Assembly (NCBI GenBank): GCA_035652815.1
Contig: DASRDB010000018.1
Location: 1 to 64,000, forward strand
Source of the DNA: DASRDB01 sp035652815
Lineage (GTDB): Bacteria > Chloroflexota > Ktedonobacteria > Ktedonobacterales > Ktedonobacteraceae
DNA: 64,000 bases
Direction of reading: 5' to 3'
The stretch's first letter is position 1, and every line of letters starts with the position of its first letter. Of this stretch, positions 16,969 through 26,529 are shown piece by piece. Under the pieces are notes generated by a model. The model made no database searches, was not told the origin of the DNA, and saw nothing but the letters and a program-made list of their open reading frames with translations. The translations under genes and the position numbers were made by a program.

Positions 16969-18219
16969 GTGAAGCGTTTTGTAGTCGTTCTTGTAGCGCT
17001 GCTCGCCATGCTGGCTGTATGCGGTGGAACCGCTCATGCCAGTAGCTATCTTCCTAGCATTCCGGGAGGATATGCTTATGCTGGTTCTGTTGTGCCTGCA
17101 GGAAACGGGCGTGTCAGTGGGCCGTTTGCGCCTAGTTGGGAGGGTTGTCAGGGAGCGCCGGGTACGTCGAGCAACTCTGTTGGTAGCTTATCCCTTCCTT
17201 CGTATGTGCAGTCTGGGGCGGCTTCAGACCAGGTGAGCATCAGCCGGACTGCTCTGAGCAGTACGAGCCAGGCTGTGTCTACTGTGCAGAATGCAAGTCT
17301 GCTTAATGGCTTGATTACTGCCAGCGAGATACGCGCTGTCGCATCCAGCACTGTCACCACTACAGGCGCAAGCAGTACGAGCGCGGGAAGCCAGTTTGCA
17401 GGCTTGCGCGTCGCGGGAACGCTTTTCCTGACGATGCCGAAGCCCAATACTACAATCAAGCTTGCAGGTATCGGGTATGTCGTATTGAACGAACAGAATG
17501 GGTCAAGTAATGCTGGTGCGACCTATCTCAGCGTCAATATGATCGATGTGCATGTGACGGTGGCAAATTCGCCGGGTATTCCTGTTGGAACGCAAATGGT
17601 GATTGGGCATGCCAGCAGCGATAACGTGCGTACTCTCGCTCCGAGCATACTTGGCGCGCGCGCCTTTGGCTCTTATGCTAAAGGCGGAACCGGGCAAGGC
17701 TCTCTGGCAAGCGGTCCGTTGACGGTGGCTGGCATTTATTGTCGCGGCGGGTCGAGCCAGAGCAATGAGACTGGCACGAATGTGCCATCAGTAGGAAGCA
17801 CCGGCAATCTGAGCGTCTCTGCATCGGGACAGATACAGTCCTCAAGTTCCCAGGCAAAGAGTACTGCAAGCGTTTCCAACGTGAACCTGCTGCAAGGGCT
17901 TTTAAGTGTGGGTAAGTTGAATGTTACCAATTCGCTGTTCTGGGATGGGAGCTTTTCCCAGCAGGCGGGAACAACCTTGATTGGAGCTACCATTAATGGC
18001 AAGGCAACAAGCCAGAATCCTACCCCTAACACATTGATATCCTTGCCTGGACTGGGATATGTCGTCTTGAACGAGCAGGATAGCTCGAACAGTGCAACAG
18101 GTACGGCTCAATATGTGATTGGCATCGATATTCATGTCACCACTGCCAATTCGCTTGGATTGCCTGTAGGTACTGAGATTATGATTGGCTATACCGAGAC
18201 AAGCATCAATACCTATTAG
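16969..18219 (+). CDS. Exported protein with two similar beta domains (choice-of-anchor P-like)
   Basis: A 416-residue protein starting at GTG after AAAGGAGGAAC. It has a classic signal peptide (MKRFVVVLVALLAMLAVCGG then AHA). The mature part is Ser/Thr/Gly-rich and contains an internal duplication: GLGYVVLNEQ-type text followed by D-I-H-V-T-x-A-N-S-x-G-(I/L)-P-V-G-T-(Q/E)-M-I-G occurs near residues 165-210 and again near 360-410. This repeat pattern is that of actinobacterial and Chloroflexi surface proteins grouped as choice-of-anchor P. It is probably a surface or matrix protein. Its enzymatic role is unknown, and it may be controlled by the palindromes upstream. Confidence 0.7.
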   Translation: MKRFVVVLVALLAMLAVCGGTAHASSYLPSIPGGYAYAGSVVPAGNGRVSGPFAPSWEGCQGAPGTSSNSVGSLSLPSYVQSGAASDQVSISRTALSSTSQAVSTVQNASLLNGLITASEIRAVASSTVTTTGASSTSAGSQFAGLRVAGTLFLTMPKPNTTIKLAGIGYVVLNEQNGSSNAGATYLSVNMIDVHVTVANSPGIPVGTQMVIGHASSDNVRTLAPSILGARAFGSYAKGGTGQGSLASGPLTVAGIYCRGGSSQSNETGTNVPSVGSTGNLSVSASGQIQSSSSQAKSTASVSNVNLLQGLLSVGKLNVTNSLFWDGSFSQQAGTTLIGATINGKATSQNPTPNTLISLPGLGYVVLNEQDSSNSATGTAQYVIGIDIHVTTANSLGLPVGTEIMIGYTETSINTY

Positions 18220-18223
18220 CGCT

Positions 18224-18263
18224 TTGACCCGGTGAGTACCTCACAAGGTACTCACCGGGTCAA
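18224..18263. terminator. Long perfect hairpin between convergent genes
   Basis: Two perfect 17-bp arms (TTGACCCGGTGAGTACC, 18224-18240, and its complement, 18247-18263) surround a 6-base loop. The priA stop codon (18241-18243) sits in the loop, so the last priA codons form one arm. It has no T-run on either strand but could stop transcripts from both sides. Confidence 0.6.
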
Positions 18264-20841
18264 TATCGACTTCCCACCCGGAGGTGTCGAGAACGCTCAG
18301 CAGTGGATGGAGGTCGGGGCCGCGGGCGATCATCTGCCAGCGATAGAGGTTGTTGAGGCGTTCCATGAGGGCGGGTGCAGGCCCTACGATATCGGTATGC
18401 GTGAGGCCTAGCCGGTTGATCCACTCATCCAGTTTTTCGCGCAGCAGCAGGGCTTCATTCTGTGCGCGGCGGCGATTGGCGTGGCTGAACGTAAATTTGA
18501 CGAACTGACGGAATGGCGGATAGCCATAGCGGCGGCGCGCCTCGATTTCGGCGCTGTAGAATTCATGATAATCGTGGCGCGAGGCGGCATCGATACAAAA
18601 GTGCTGCGGGTTGAAGGTCTGGATGATGACCTGTCCAGGGTCTTCGCCGCGCCCGGCGCGTCCCGCCACCTGGGTAAGCAGTGTAAAGGCGCGTTCGGAT
18701 GCTGAAAAATCCGGCAGCATCAGGGCAATATCGGCAGAGATAACGCCGACCAGTGTGACGCCTGGAAGATCAAGCCCTTTTGCGATCATCTGCGTGCCGA
18801 CCAGGATATCGGCCTCGCGATTGGCGAAACGGTCAAGCAATTGCTCGTGCGCAAGCCGGTTTTTGGCGGTATCGCGGTCCCAGCGCAGCAGGCGCGCCGC
18901 AGGAAACATCTGCCCGATGGTTGCCATCACCTTTTCTGTGCCAAGCCCGAAGTAGCGAATGCCCTCGCTGCCGCACTGCGGGCAGATGCGCAGGATTTTG
19001 CTTTGCCGGTTGCAGTAGTGGCAGAGCAGGATGCGCTCGGTAGAGTGATAGGTGAGCGGTACGTCGCAGCGATCGCACATAGCGACGTACCCACATTCAC
19101 GGCACAGCACGCAACTTGCTGCGCCGCGCCTGTTGAGATAAAGAATAGCCTGCTGTTTTTTGCTCAGTACCTGCTCAAGCTCGCTTTGCAGGCGGCGGCT
19201 GATGATGCTGGTGTTGCCTGCCTGTAGTTCGCTGCGCAGATCAATGATTTCGACGGGGGGAAGCGCGCCACCGACGCGGCTGCGCAGCTCCACAAGCTGG
19301 TATTCGCCACGCTCGGCGCGATAAAAGCTTTCTACGGATGGAGTGGCGCTGCCCAGTACGACGGGAATGCCAAGCATTTTGCCAAGCGTAATAGCCGTTT
19401 CGCGGGCGTGATATTTGGGGCGGCGTTCGTCCTGCTTGTAGGCCGGTTCATGTTCCTCGTCCAGAATAATGATGCCCAGGTTCGATACAGGCGAGAAGAG
19501 GGCCGAGCGCGAACCAATGACCACGTCCACCTTGCCTGAGCGAATGCGCCGCCATTCATCGTAACGTTCTCCCTCGGAAAGCGCGCTATGGATGATGGCG
19601 ACGCGCCCTGGAAAGCGACCGGCGAAGCGATAGATAGCCTGTGCGGTCAGCGCGATTTCGGGAACCAGCACGATGCCGCGCTGCCCTCGCGCAAGAATGG
19701 TATCGAGCGCCTGCAGATAGATTTCAGTTTTGCCGCTACCCGTGACGCCGTGTAGCAAGATGGGCGGGGCGTCATAGGTGCCAGTAATGCGCTCAATGGC
19801 CGCCTGCTGATCGGGTGTGAGTGCAAGCGGCTGAGTATCTGGAATGAATCGCTCAGCAAGCGGGTCGCGCTGCACCTCTGCCTCTTCGATGGTGATGAGC
19901 TGTTCGCGCACCAGCTTTTGCAGTTGTCCCTGGGTCAGGCCGCTCGCTTTGCACAGCATGGTAGGCGTCCAGTGGGTATGCTCGTGTTCGTGTTCGAGCA
20001 GGTCGATGGCGAGCAGTTGCTTTTGCGCGAGCAATCCTTCCTTGTTTTCACTTGTCAGCGTTAAAGCTGCCGAGGCATTAGAGAGCGCAGGGATGGCCCA
20101 GGGATCGAGCGAAGGCTTGTTAGGACGCCGCCGCACATTGTCGGGAGCCATAGGAATAGTGCCGGGTTCCGGCAGGCTCTCTCGCCATATCTGCTCGGCG
20201 CGCTGCTTCCACTGCTGAAGCACATCATCTGGCGCGATGATACGGACAATGCGTTTGCGTCGAATGCGCGTGCGCGGCTCGTGCAGCATAGCCTCGCGCA
20301 CAATGATCCCGCTTGCCAGCGCCTCTTGCACCACCTCTTTGGCGCGTTTAGCTCCCAGCATCTCTTTCAGGCGCTCTACATCAAGTTCTCCATCCGCAAG
20401 GAGCAGGCCAATCAGGGCCTGTAAGCGTGTAAATTCTGCATCCTGCTGTGCGGTAGCTGGAGCGCTGTTTTCTGGAGAAATGAGGTGCAGTACGACTTTG
20501 GAGCGCTGCATCAGGCCGGGCGGCAGCATAATCATGGCGCAATGGGCGAGCGGCGTGACGTAATATTCGGCCAGCCATTCGGCCAATGCTCTTTGATGAG
20601 GCAATAATGCAGGTTCCGGGTCAAGTATGGTAGAAATGGGACGCATAGCCCCATCAAAACTGCTCATATCAGCATCTTTGCTAAGTTGCCAGATGATGCC
20701 CTCTACAAGGCGATTGCCGAACGGAGCGGCGACAAGCTGTCCCGGAAGCGCGATCTCCTGTAGTTCGGGCGGCACAATATAAGTCAATAGGGGTTGTTCA
20801 CTATGCCAGCTGGCGGCGGTGGTGAGTACTCCGGCGTACAC
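18241..20841 (-). CDS. priA: Primosomal protein N' (PriA helicase)
   Basis: An 866-residue superfamily 2 helicase that reloads the replisome at collapsed forks. An N-terminal 3'-DNA-end-binding region (YIVPPELQEIALPGQLVAAPF) is followed by helicase motif I HGVTGSGKTEIYLQALD (about 365), motif II IIILDEEHEPAYKQDE, and paired zinc motifs CRECGYVAMCDRCDVPLTYH and CHYCNRQ-x-CPQCGS (about 578-620). Motif VI is QVAGRAGRG. It starts at GTG 20841, overlapping the mutL stop by one base (TAGTG), so translation is coupled. The linker between motifs is longer than in E. coli. Confidence 0.96.
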   Translation of the reverse strand: MYAGVLTTAASWHSEQPLLTYIVPPELQEIALPGQLVAAPFGNRLVEGIIWQLSKDADMSSFDGAMRPISTILDPEPALLPHQRALAEWLAEYYVTPLAHCAMIMLPPGLMQRSKVVLHLISPENSAPATAQQDAEFTRLQALIGLLLADGELDVERLKEMLGAKRAKEVVQEALASGIIVREAMLHEPRTRIRRKRIVRIIAPDDVLQQWKQRAEQIWRESLPEPGTIPMAPDNVRRRPNKPSLDPWAIPALSNASAALTLTSENKEGLLAQKQLLAIDLLEHEHEHTHWTPTMLCKASGLTQGQLQKLVREQLITIEEAEVQRDPLAERFIPDTQPLALTPDQQAAIERITGTYDAPPILLHGVTGSGKTEIYLQALDTILARGQRGIVLVPEIALTAQAIYRFAGRFPGRVAIIHSALSEGERYDEWRRIRSGKVDVVIGSRSALFSPVSNLGIIILDEEHEPAYKQDERRPKYHARETAITLGKMLGIPVVLGSATPSVESFYRAERGEYQLVELRSRVGGALPPVEIIDLRSELQAGNTSIISRRLQSELEQVLSKKQQAILYLNRRGAASCVLCRECGYVAMCDRCDVPLTYHSTERILLCHYCNRQSKILRICPQCGSEGIRYFGLGTEKVMATIGQMFPAARLLRWDRDTAKNRLAHEQLLDRFANREADILVGTQMIAKGLDLPGVTLVGVISADIALMLPDFSASERAFTLLTQVAGRAGRGEDPGQVIIQTFNPQHFCIDAASRHDYHEFYSAEIEARRRYGYPPFRQFVKFTFSHANRRRAQNEALLLREKLDEWINRLGLTHTDIVGPAPALMERLNNLYRWQMIARGPDLHPLLSVLDTSGWEVDIDPVSTL

Positions 20842-22892
20842 TAGCGCCTCCCAAATTCGCGTTCCAGAGCGGACAGGCTGAATTGCACCATCGTGGGGCG
20901 GCCATGACAGCAGCTAAAGGGGGCATTGGTGCGGCCTAGCTGCTCGATCATCTCGCGCATCTCACTGACGGTAAGAAAATAGTTTTGTTTGATGGCGGCT
21001 TTGCAGGCCACATTCGCCAGGGCGTGTTCTTCCCAGGTCTCGCTGTGCCCCAGGTTTTCCGGCGCGGTCAGTTCCGCCAGCAATTCGCGCAGCGAGCGTG
21101 CATTCATTTGTTTGATAAGCACATTCGGCACCGCTCGCACTTCCAATGTCCCATCCTCGTTTGTTGCCAGCGAAAAGCCGATATGCTCAAGTTTCTGCCA
21201 ATGTTCTTCGATGGCTTCCAATTCCGCCGGAGCCAGTTCCAGCGTGAGAGGTGTCAGCAATAGTTGCGAAAGCGGCTTGCGCTCCTTCAGGTCAGCCACC
21301 ATACGTTCCAGCAAAATACGTTCGTGGGCCGCGTGCTGGTCAATCAGGTACATGCCATCGGCAGCCTCGGTGACGATATAGCTTTGCAGAAGCTGGCCGA
21401 TAACGCGCAGTTGCGGCAGGCGACTCACATGGGTTGTTGAAGCATGTTCAGCCGGTGTTTCAGGCAATGTAAAAACAGGCGTGTCAATATGATTTAGAGA
21501 AGGTGAAACCGGGAGTGTAACAGATTTGTCGTCGCTTTCCGCATGTGTATTAGTGATAGGTGAGGTGGGCGAAGGCAAAGTATCTTCCTGCGCGTCGGAT
21601 TTGCGAATATGGCTCTGCCAGAGGCGAGAGAGCATGGGCGGTTTCGTCCCGCTTTCTTCCTCGATAACGGTGAGCCAGGGATTATCCTGCGGGTAAGAGC
21701 GTTTTTCGCTCTCCACCTGTGAAGATGATGGAGATACTGCTTCGGCATCATCCGTTTCTGAGGTCGTTATTTGTTCGATCTCTTCTTCGTCTGGCAGGTC
21801 AAAATCTTCTATATCTGTTGAGGTGGGAGAAGTGTTCGTGTTTGGGACTTGAAGCGCCGCGTCAGGGCGGCCCCATTGGGGGACGGTGGCTTCTTCCAAA
21901 ATGGCGCGACGCACAGCACGCAGGATAGCAGCGTAGACGCGGCGCTCGCGCAGGAAGCGAATCTCGGTCTTGGCCGGGTGAACGTTGACGTCGATCTGGC
22001 TGGGGTCAATGGCGATATTGACGACGGCGATGGGATGGCGACCCGTCAGCAGCAGGGAGTGATAGGCCTCTTCAACGGCATAGCTGAGCATGCGGCTCAT
22101 GACCCAACGCCGATTGACAAAGAAGGACATGTGCTGGCGCGTGCTTTTGTAGCAGGTGGGAAGGCTGGTATAACCCGTCACAACCGGGCGCAAAGGGTCT
22201 TCGTCGTTGCCATCCAGGCTGCTAATCGGCACCATCTGTTCCGCGACCTGCAAGCCGTAGATCTCTACCAGGACGCTCGAAAGCTGTCCATCTCCTGGCG
22301 TGGCGAAGATTTGCCTGCCCTCGCTGAAGACGCTGAAGCGAATCTCGGGATAGGCCAGCGCGTATTGTTCAAGCAGGTGATGGCAGTGGCTTACTTCTGT
22401 ATTACGACTCTTGAGAAACTTCAAGCGGGCAGGAACGGCGCTGAAGAGGTTCCGCACCGTCAAAGTTGTGCCTACCGGGGAAGCGGCGGATGTGACTTCG
22501 GAAAGCTGCCCGTTGCTGGCGCTGATCTGCGCTCCCTGCTCCGCATCGCGATGGCGGCTTAGCAGGGTGACATCAGCAACGGCGGCAATGCTGGCAAGGG
22601 CCTCGCCGCGAAAACCGAGCGAGCGAATATGCTCCAGGTCGTCGATGCTGGCAACCTTGCTGGTTGCGTGGCGCGAAAGGGCAAGCGGCAATTCATCGAG
22701 AGGGATGCCGCTTCCGTTGTCGCTGACGCGAATCAGTTGCAGGCCGCCCCCCATCAGATCAACGCGAATCTGCGTGGCTCCGGCATCGATGCTATTTTCG
22801 ATCAATTCCTTGACGACGGAAGCGGGACGTTCGACGACTTCGCCTGCCGCGATCTTGGCGGCGACATCGGGCGCGAGTTGACGTATGGGCAT
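20841..22892 (-). CDS. mutL: DNA mismatch repair protein MutL, endonuclease type
   Basis: A 683-residue protein. The GHKL ATPase domain has IAAGEVVERPASVVKELIEN, DNGSGI and GFRGEALASIAAV. The middle is a variable acidic linker (about 350-490). The C-terminal domain holds DQHAAHERILLE (Asp518 onward), the metal-binding DQHA-x2-E-x4-E motif of nicking MutL proteins, plus ACKAAIK and the CCHGRP motif. It therefore probably nicks DNA itself, as expected in an organism that does not use MutH. No mutS is nearby. ATG 22892 follows GGAGAAAG. It is co-transcribed with priA. Confidence 0.96.
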   Translation of the reverse strand: MPIRQLAPDVAAKIAAGEVVERPASVVKELIENSIDAGATQIRVDLMGGGLQLIRVSDNGSGIPLDELPLALSRHATSKVASIDDLEHIRSLGFRGEALASIAAVADVTLLSRHRDAEQGAQISASNGQLSEVTSAASPVGTTLTVRNLFSAVPARLKFLKSRNTEVSHCHHLLEQYALAYPEIRFSVFSEGRQIFATPGDGQLSSVLVEIYGLQVAEQMVPISSLDGNDEDPLRPVVTGYTSLPTCYKSTRQHMSFFVNRRWVMSRMLSYAVEEAYHSLLLTGRHPIAVVNIAIDPSQIDVNVHPAKTEIRFLRERRVYAAILRAVRRAILEEATVPQWGRPDAALQVPNTNTSPTSTDIEDFDLPDEEEIEQITTSETDDAEAVSPSSSQVESEKRSYPQDNPWLTVIEEESGTKPPMLSRLWQSHIRKSDAQEDTLPSPTSPITNTHAESDDKSVTLPVSPSLNHIDTPVFTLPETPAEHASTTHVSRLPQLRVIGQLLQSYIVTEAADGMYLIDQHAAHERILLERMVADLKERKPLSQLLLTPLTLELAPAELEAIEEHWQKLEHIGFSLATNEDGTLEVRAVPNVLIKQMNARSLRELLAELTAPENLGHSETWEEHALANVACKAAIKQNYFLTVSEMREMIEQLGRTNAPFSCCHGRPTMVQFSLSALEREFGRR

Positions 22893-22968
22893 GCTTTGCT
22901 TTCTCCAGCTAGCTATTTCTCTTGTTTAAGAACGAGCGTTTCCGATAGTTTTATCATTCACCTTCACA

Positions 22969-23574
22969 CTAACCATAATTCCCTATGTCATATAGGGTCA
23001 TCTTCTTTTCAAAATCTGAAAAACTGGAATACACCTCGGCATGTAGCCCTGCTTTCCTGGCTACCTCTACATTTGCGGGGCTATCATCCCAAAACAGGAT
23101 TTCATTTGCTTTCACATCTGGTAACTGGCTCAAAACAGAAGCGAAGAAAGCTTCATCGCCTTTCATATAGCCTAAATAAGTAGAGGAAAACATGCCGTCA
23201 AACGCGCCAGCAAAACCCATTTGTGCAAGCAGGTAGGCTGTGCGATACTTTTCCTGATTGGTCGCCAGATAGCAGCGAATATGTTGTTGCCTCAATTGCT
23301 GTACGTATGCTATAAGGGGTTCATTGATGCGATGCTCAAAGCGGAACCACTCATCCAGAAAAGCTTCTATTGAACTCGACCAACCCCATGCAGGTAACCG
23401 ATCAGCCAACTCCTCTTTTAAATCGGCCTTTCCTGTTAGACAATTCAGAAAACGACCTTCAAAGAACGAGCGAGTTAAATCGGGAGTGATACCATACGTT
23501 CGAGCAAGATGCTTGCTGAACGGTTCCCCAATGGCAAGCACACCATCAACATCGAAAAGGATGACGCGAATCAC
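22969..23574 (-). CDS. HAD-superfamily hydrolase
   Basis: A 201-residue soluble phosphatase-type enzyme. Motif I is ILFDVDGVLAIGEP (nucleophile Asp and acid/base Asp), motif II is YLATNQ, and motif IV is EILFWDDSPANVEVARKAG. The cap region is helical (subclass I, like beta-phosphoglucomutase and haloacid dehalogenase). A Lys for motif III (KGDEAFFASVLSQLP) is present. The start is GTG 23574 after AGGAG. The substrate cannot be assigned. It lies 76 bases upstream of mutL on the same strand and may share the transcript. Confidence 0.85.
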   Translation of the reverse strand: MIRVILFDVDGVLAIGEPFSKHLARTYGITPDLTRSFFEGRFLNCLTGKADLKEELADRLPAWGWSSSIEAFLDEWFRFEHRINEPLIAYVQQLRQQHIRCYLATNQEKYRTAYLLAQMGFAGAFDGMFSSTYLGYMKGDEAFFASVLSQLPDVKANEILFWDDSPANVEVARKAGLHAEVYSSFSDFEKKMTLYDIGNYG

Positions 23575-23887
23575 AGCAGGCTCCTGTTTTCAGTATGTTG
23601 CCAAATTATAACATGGAAGAGTACTGACGCTTGTAGGAGATGCAATAGAGAAAGCTGTTTTTGGCCTTTCATAGCGCGTCCTCTTATTCATGTATTGACA
23701 GAGATACCTGTAAAGGGGCCCGCTTTTAGCAAGAGATTTGTTCCCTGGCAAGCTTCAGGAATATTTGTGTGGATAGAAGGCTAAGGACGATGGAGAGCAG
23801 CCGTGGTCGAAACCACCAGGACGTAGCTGCACTCCATAGACCACGAAGATTATTACGCTGGTGGGTTACGAGAGGATAACTTTATTT
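23575..23887 (-). ncRNA. Gene-free 313-base leader with a structured element (candidate only)
   Basis: No gene is seen. At 23790-23837 ATGGAGAGCAGC pairs with GCTGCACTCCAT (one mismatch), enclosing GTGGT-CGAA-ACCAC. CGTGGTC (23802-23808) could instead pair with GACCACG (23839-23845). Mutually exclusive helices between the MFS stop and the HAD start would suit an RNA control element, or simply a terminator for the MFS transcript. Confidence 0.25.
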
Positions 23888-25132
23888 TTACATCTCTTTC
23901 ATAGCAGGATTAACAAACAGCGATAGCGTAGTCAGCAAGTAAATGATGCCAATTGCGAGGATGGATACCTGCAAGCCGACCCAGGAGACGAAAAAGCCAC
24001 TTAAAAAAGTGCCGATAGGAATGCCTGCTAGAAAACCAGCGCCAAGCACACCGAATACACGCGCTCGCATCTCCTCTGGAACTTTTTCCTGAAAAGCTGT
24101 TTCGAGCAGTGGATTGATGGGAGCGATGAATAGCCCGGCGAGAATGTGCCAGACGATGAGGAAAGGCAAGATAGGTAGCAGCAAGAAGGCCCAGAAGCGC
24201 GATGCGCCGCCAATCGTATAGCCAATGCTAAAGGTCCAGCGGCGGGGCAGGCGATGTCCAATAGCGCCAAATATGAGCGTGCCAACAAAAGATGCGCCCC
24301 CTAACGCGGCTATAATCAGGCCGAGGGGAACGGCGCTATTGAAAATGTGTTTGATGTAGGCCGGTTCTATTACTGAGAAGAAGGCGGCATCCAGCAGATT
24401 GGTAATCATCACAGTGACAACGATGGAGAGGATGAAGGTATCGCGCTGGATAAAGCGGAGTCCCTGCCATACACCGGATAGGGCCGGGCGTTTTTCCTCT
24501 TTATTCAGTATGGGCGGCGTAGCTGGAACAGCGAGGCCAATGAGCAGGGCGGAGATTACGAATGAAATGCCATCGAACCAGAGCAGATTGCTTGTTCCGA
24601 TGAGCGCGATTAGTACGCCTGCAAGTGGCGCGCCGATGAAGTGGGAGACGCGGTTGATGCCGTCGGAGAGCGCGTTGGCGCGTTCCAGGCGCATATTCGC
24701 CATCTTTGCCAACTCTGGCACCATTGATGAGCGGGCTGTGACTCCTGGGGATTTAAGCAGGCCGCCCAGGAAGACCAGCGCCAGTAGCTGCCAGAAAGCC
24801 AGCCCGACGGTGTGATAGAGCAGGGGAACCAGCATGACCGCGATGGCGCTGGCGATATCACCAATCACGCTGGTGCGTTTATAGCCGAGCCTGTCAATGA
24901 TGATGCTGCCGAAAAAGGCTGAGAACACGGAGGGTATCGTCGAAAAGAAAGCCGTGATGCCCGTTTTGGTGACGCTGCCGGTTGTCAGCAGGACGAACCA
25001 GGGAATAGCGAGCAGGGTGAGAATGTCACCCACGTAGGAGATGGCGCTGCCAACAAAGAAGGCTGTGATAGGTAGGCGTTTGAGTTGGGAGCTTTCCTGT
25101 TGAGGCACCATGCTTTTTCCCGTCACATTCAT
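23888..25132 (-). CDS. MFS exporter, DHA3-like
   Basis: A 414-residue membrane protein with about 12 predicted helices. It has the MFS motif-A-like loop IDRLGYKRTSVIGDI after helix 2 and a central loop that joins two six-helix halves. The best overall match by eye is the macrolide/enterobactin-type efflux group. Its ATG overlaps the sigma-factor stop by 4 bases (ATGA), so it is translated by coupling with that regulator. Its likely task is export of a toxic compound or metabolite under that sigma factor's control. The substrate is unknown. Confidence 0.88.
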   Translation of the reverse strand: MNVTGKSMVPQQESSQLKRLPITAFFVGSAISYVGDILTLLAIPWFVLLTTGSVTKTGITAFFSTIPSVFSAFFGSIIIDRLGYKRTSVIGDIASAIAVMLVPLLYHTVGLAFWQLLALVFLGGLLKSPGVTARSSMVPELAKMANMRLERANALSDGINRVSHFIGAPLAGVLIALIGTSNLLWFDGISFVISALLIGLAVPATPPILNKEEKRPALSGVWQGLRFIQRDTFILSIVVTVMITNLLDAAFFSVIEPAYIKHIFNSAVPLGLIIAALGGASFVGTLIFGAIGHRLPRRWTFSIGYTIGGASRFWAFLLLPILPFLIVWHILAGLFIAPINPLLETAFQEKVPEEMRARVFGVLGAGFLAGIPIGTFLSGFFVSWVGLQVSILAIGIIYLLTTLSLFVNPAMKEM

Positions 25133-26328
25133 TGCTCACCTCCATAGACGCGCAACACTTGATATGTTTCTTTATCAGAAACAATGGTGAGAACTGCATT
25201 ATCGGTCACGCTTTCATAGCGGGTGAGAATGGCAGGTCTTCCCTCGGTCTCGACCTCCTGGGTGGGGAGTAAGCGGGCGCGCGGGTGAGTCTGTAAGAAC
25301 TGCCGACCTTCTGGTAAGCAGAGAGTTAATCCCTCCAGTGAAGTATTGCAGTTGGATTGACAGGCAGCGCAGACAATGGTGATGAGGCGTTGATTGCTCT
25401 CGCTGCGCAACCAGGATAGACCACTTTTTTCGCGTACCCAGTCTGGCAGTTCTTGCGGCAGGAGTAACTTCACCGGGGTAGTGCGTCCGCAGCCTTTACA
25501 GAGTGCATGGCCTTTTTGCAGGCCAGAATAGTAATAGTTGTTGCACCATGTCATCAAGCGCGTTGTGAGTGGCTTGTAGCCTTTAACGCCGATAAGTATG
25601 TCGATATGATTCCAGCTCAAGACCTCGTTTTCACCTGGAGAGCATGCAGGACATTTAAGGAGTAACCTGCCTTCTTCTGGTTTGCGTTTACCTAGCAGGC
25701 GATGCCTGCCGCAGAAGTGACACCAGAGCGGCGTTTCTTCCCATTCGTCATTTTCCGGCGGGAGAATGCGATAGGGCGCGATTTCCTGCTGCATGTCGCT
25801 GGTCAGTATTTGCCGTAGGGCTAATTTACCGCGCTGCAGGCGCATGGCAACGGTATTGATATTGGTACGCAATTGCTCGGCCAGTTCAACAAGCGGGGAT
25901 TCTTCGACGTAGCGTTTGATAAGCACGAGGCGCGTTTCTTCTGGCAACTGCGCCAGCGCACGATCAAGCAGTTCGACCAGTTCTTTGCGTTCAAGCTCTA
26001 CTTCGATATCGAAATCGTCTGCCGCGATCTCTTCGAGAGTTGGCAACGGAGTTTCTTGTTCGCTCGGAAGAAGCAGACGTGAATTGTCGCGGCCTGTTTT
26101 GCGCAGCCAGCGCAGGTAGACATTGCGAGCGATGCCGGAGAGCCATTGGGTGCGGCGTGAGGGGTCGCGCAGGTTTTGTTCGTGTCGCCAGGCTTCGAGC
26201 AGCGTTTCCTGCACCAGGTCTTCCGCGATGTCCCTGGAACCGCTTAAGCTGGTACAGAGGCGTAGCAGCCGTTCCCGCTCCTCGAACGAGACGAATAGTT
26301 CGCTGATATCGTTGATCTGCTTTTCCAT
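25129..26328 (-). CDS. ECF sigma factor with C-terminal zinc-ribbon-like extension
   Basis: A 399-residue protein. Residues about 15-90 are sigma region 2 (SRDIAEDLVQETLLEAWRHE, GIARNVYLRWLRKTGR). Residues about 125-178 are region 4 (LPEETRLVLIKRYVEESPLV, then a TNINTVAMRLQRGKLALR helix-turn-helix). The remaining 220 residues carry Cys pairs: CHFC plus CPAC (about 205-232), CKGCG (about 278) and CAACQSNC (about 318), so one or more zinc or redox-sensitive sites are likely. It is twice the usual ECF length. ATG 26328 follows GAGGAAC. It overlaps the MFS gene. The extension may replace an anti-sigma factor as sensor. Confidence 0.88.
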   Translation of the reverse strand: MEKQINDISELFVSFEERERLLRLCTSLSGSRDIAEDLVQETLLEAWRHEQNLRDPSRRTQWLSGIARNVYLRWLRKTGRDNSRLLLPSEQETPLPTLEEIAADDFDIEVELERKELVELLDRALAQLPEETRLVLIKRYVEESPLVELAEQLRTNINTVAMRLQRGKLALRQILTSDMQQEIAPYRILPPENDEWEETPLWCHFCGRHRLLGKRKPEEGRLLLKCPACSPGENEVLSWNHIDILIGVKGYKPLTTRLMTWCNNYYYSGLQKGHALCKGCGRTTPVKLLLPQELPDWVREKSGLSWLRSESNQRLITIVCAACQSNCNTSLEGLTLCLPEGRQFLQTHPRARLLPTQEVETEGRPAILTRYESVTDNAVLTIVSDKETYQVLRVYGGEQ

Positions 26329-26529
26329 AATAGTTCCTCGTCTATTGACAGTTATACCATCTTGTCGTCTCCAGGGCAGAAAATTTCACAGAAAAATTTG
26401 GAATGTTGTCCCTACGGTACATTGTTCTAAGAAATAAGGTAATTACCCGATGATACCGTAGAAATTTTTGCTATAGTATGATGTGTCGGAGTATAGCACA
26501 GCTTCAATTCAGGTCAGAAAGAGGAGTCC

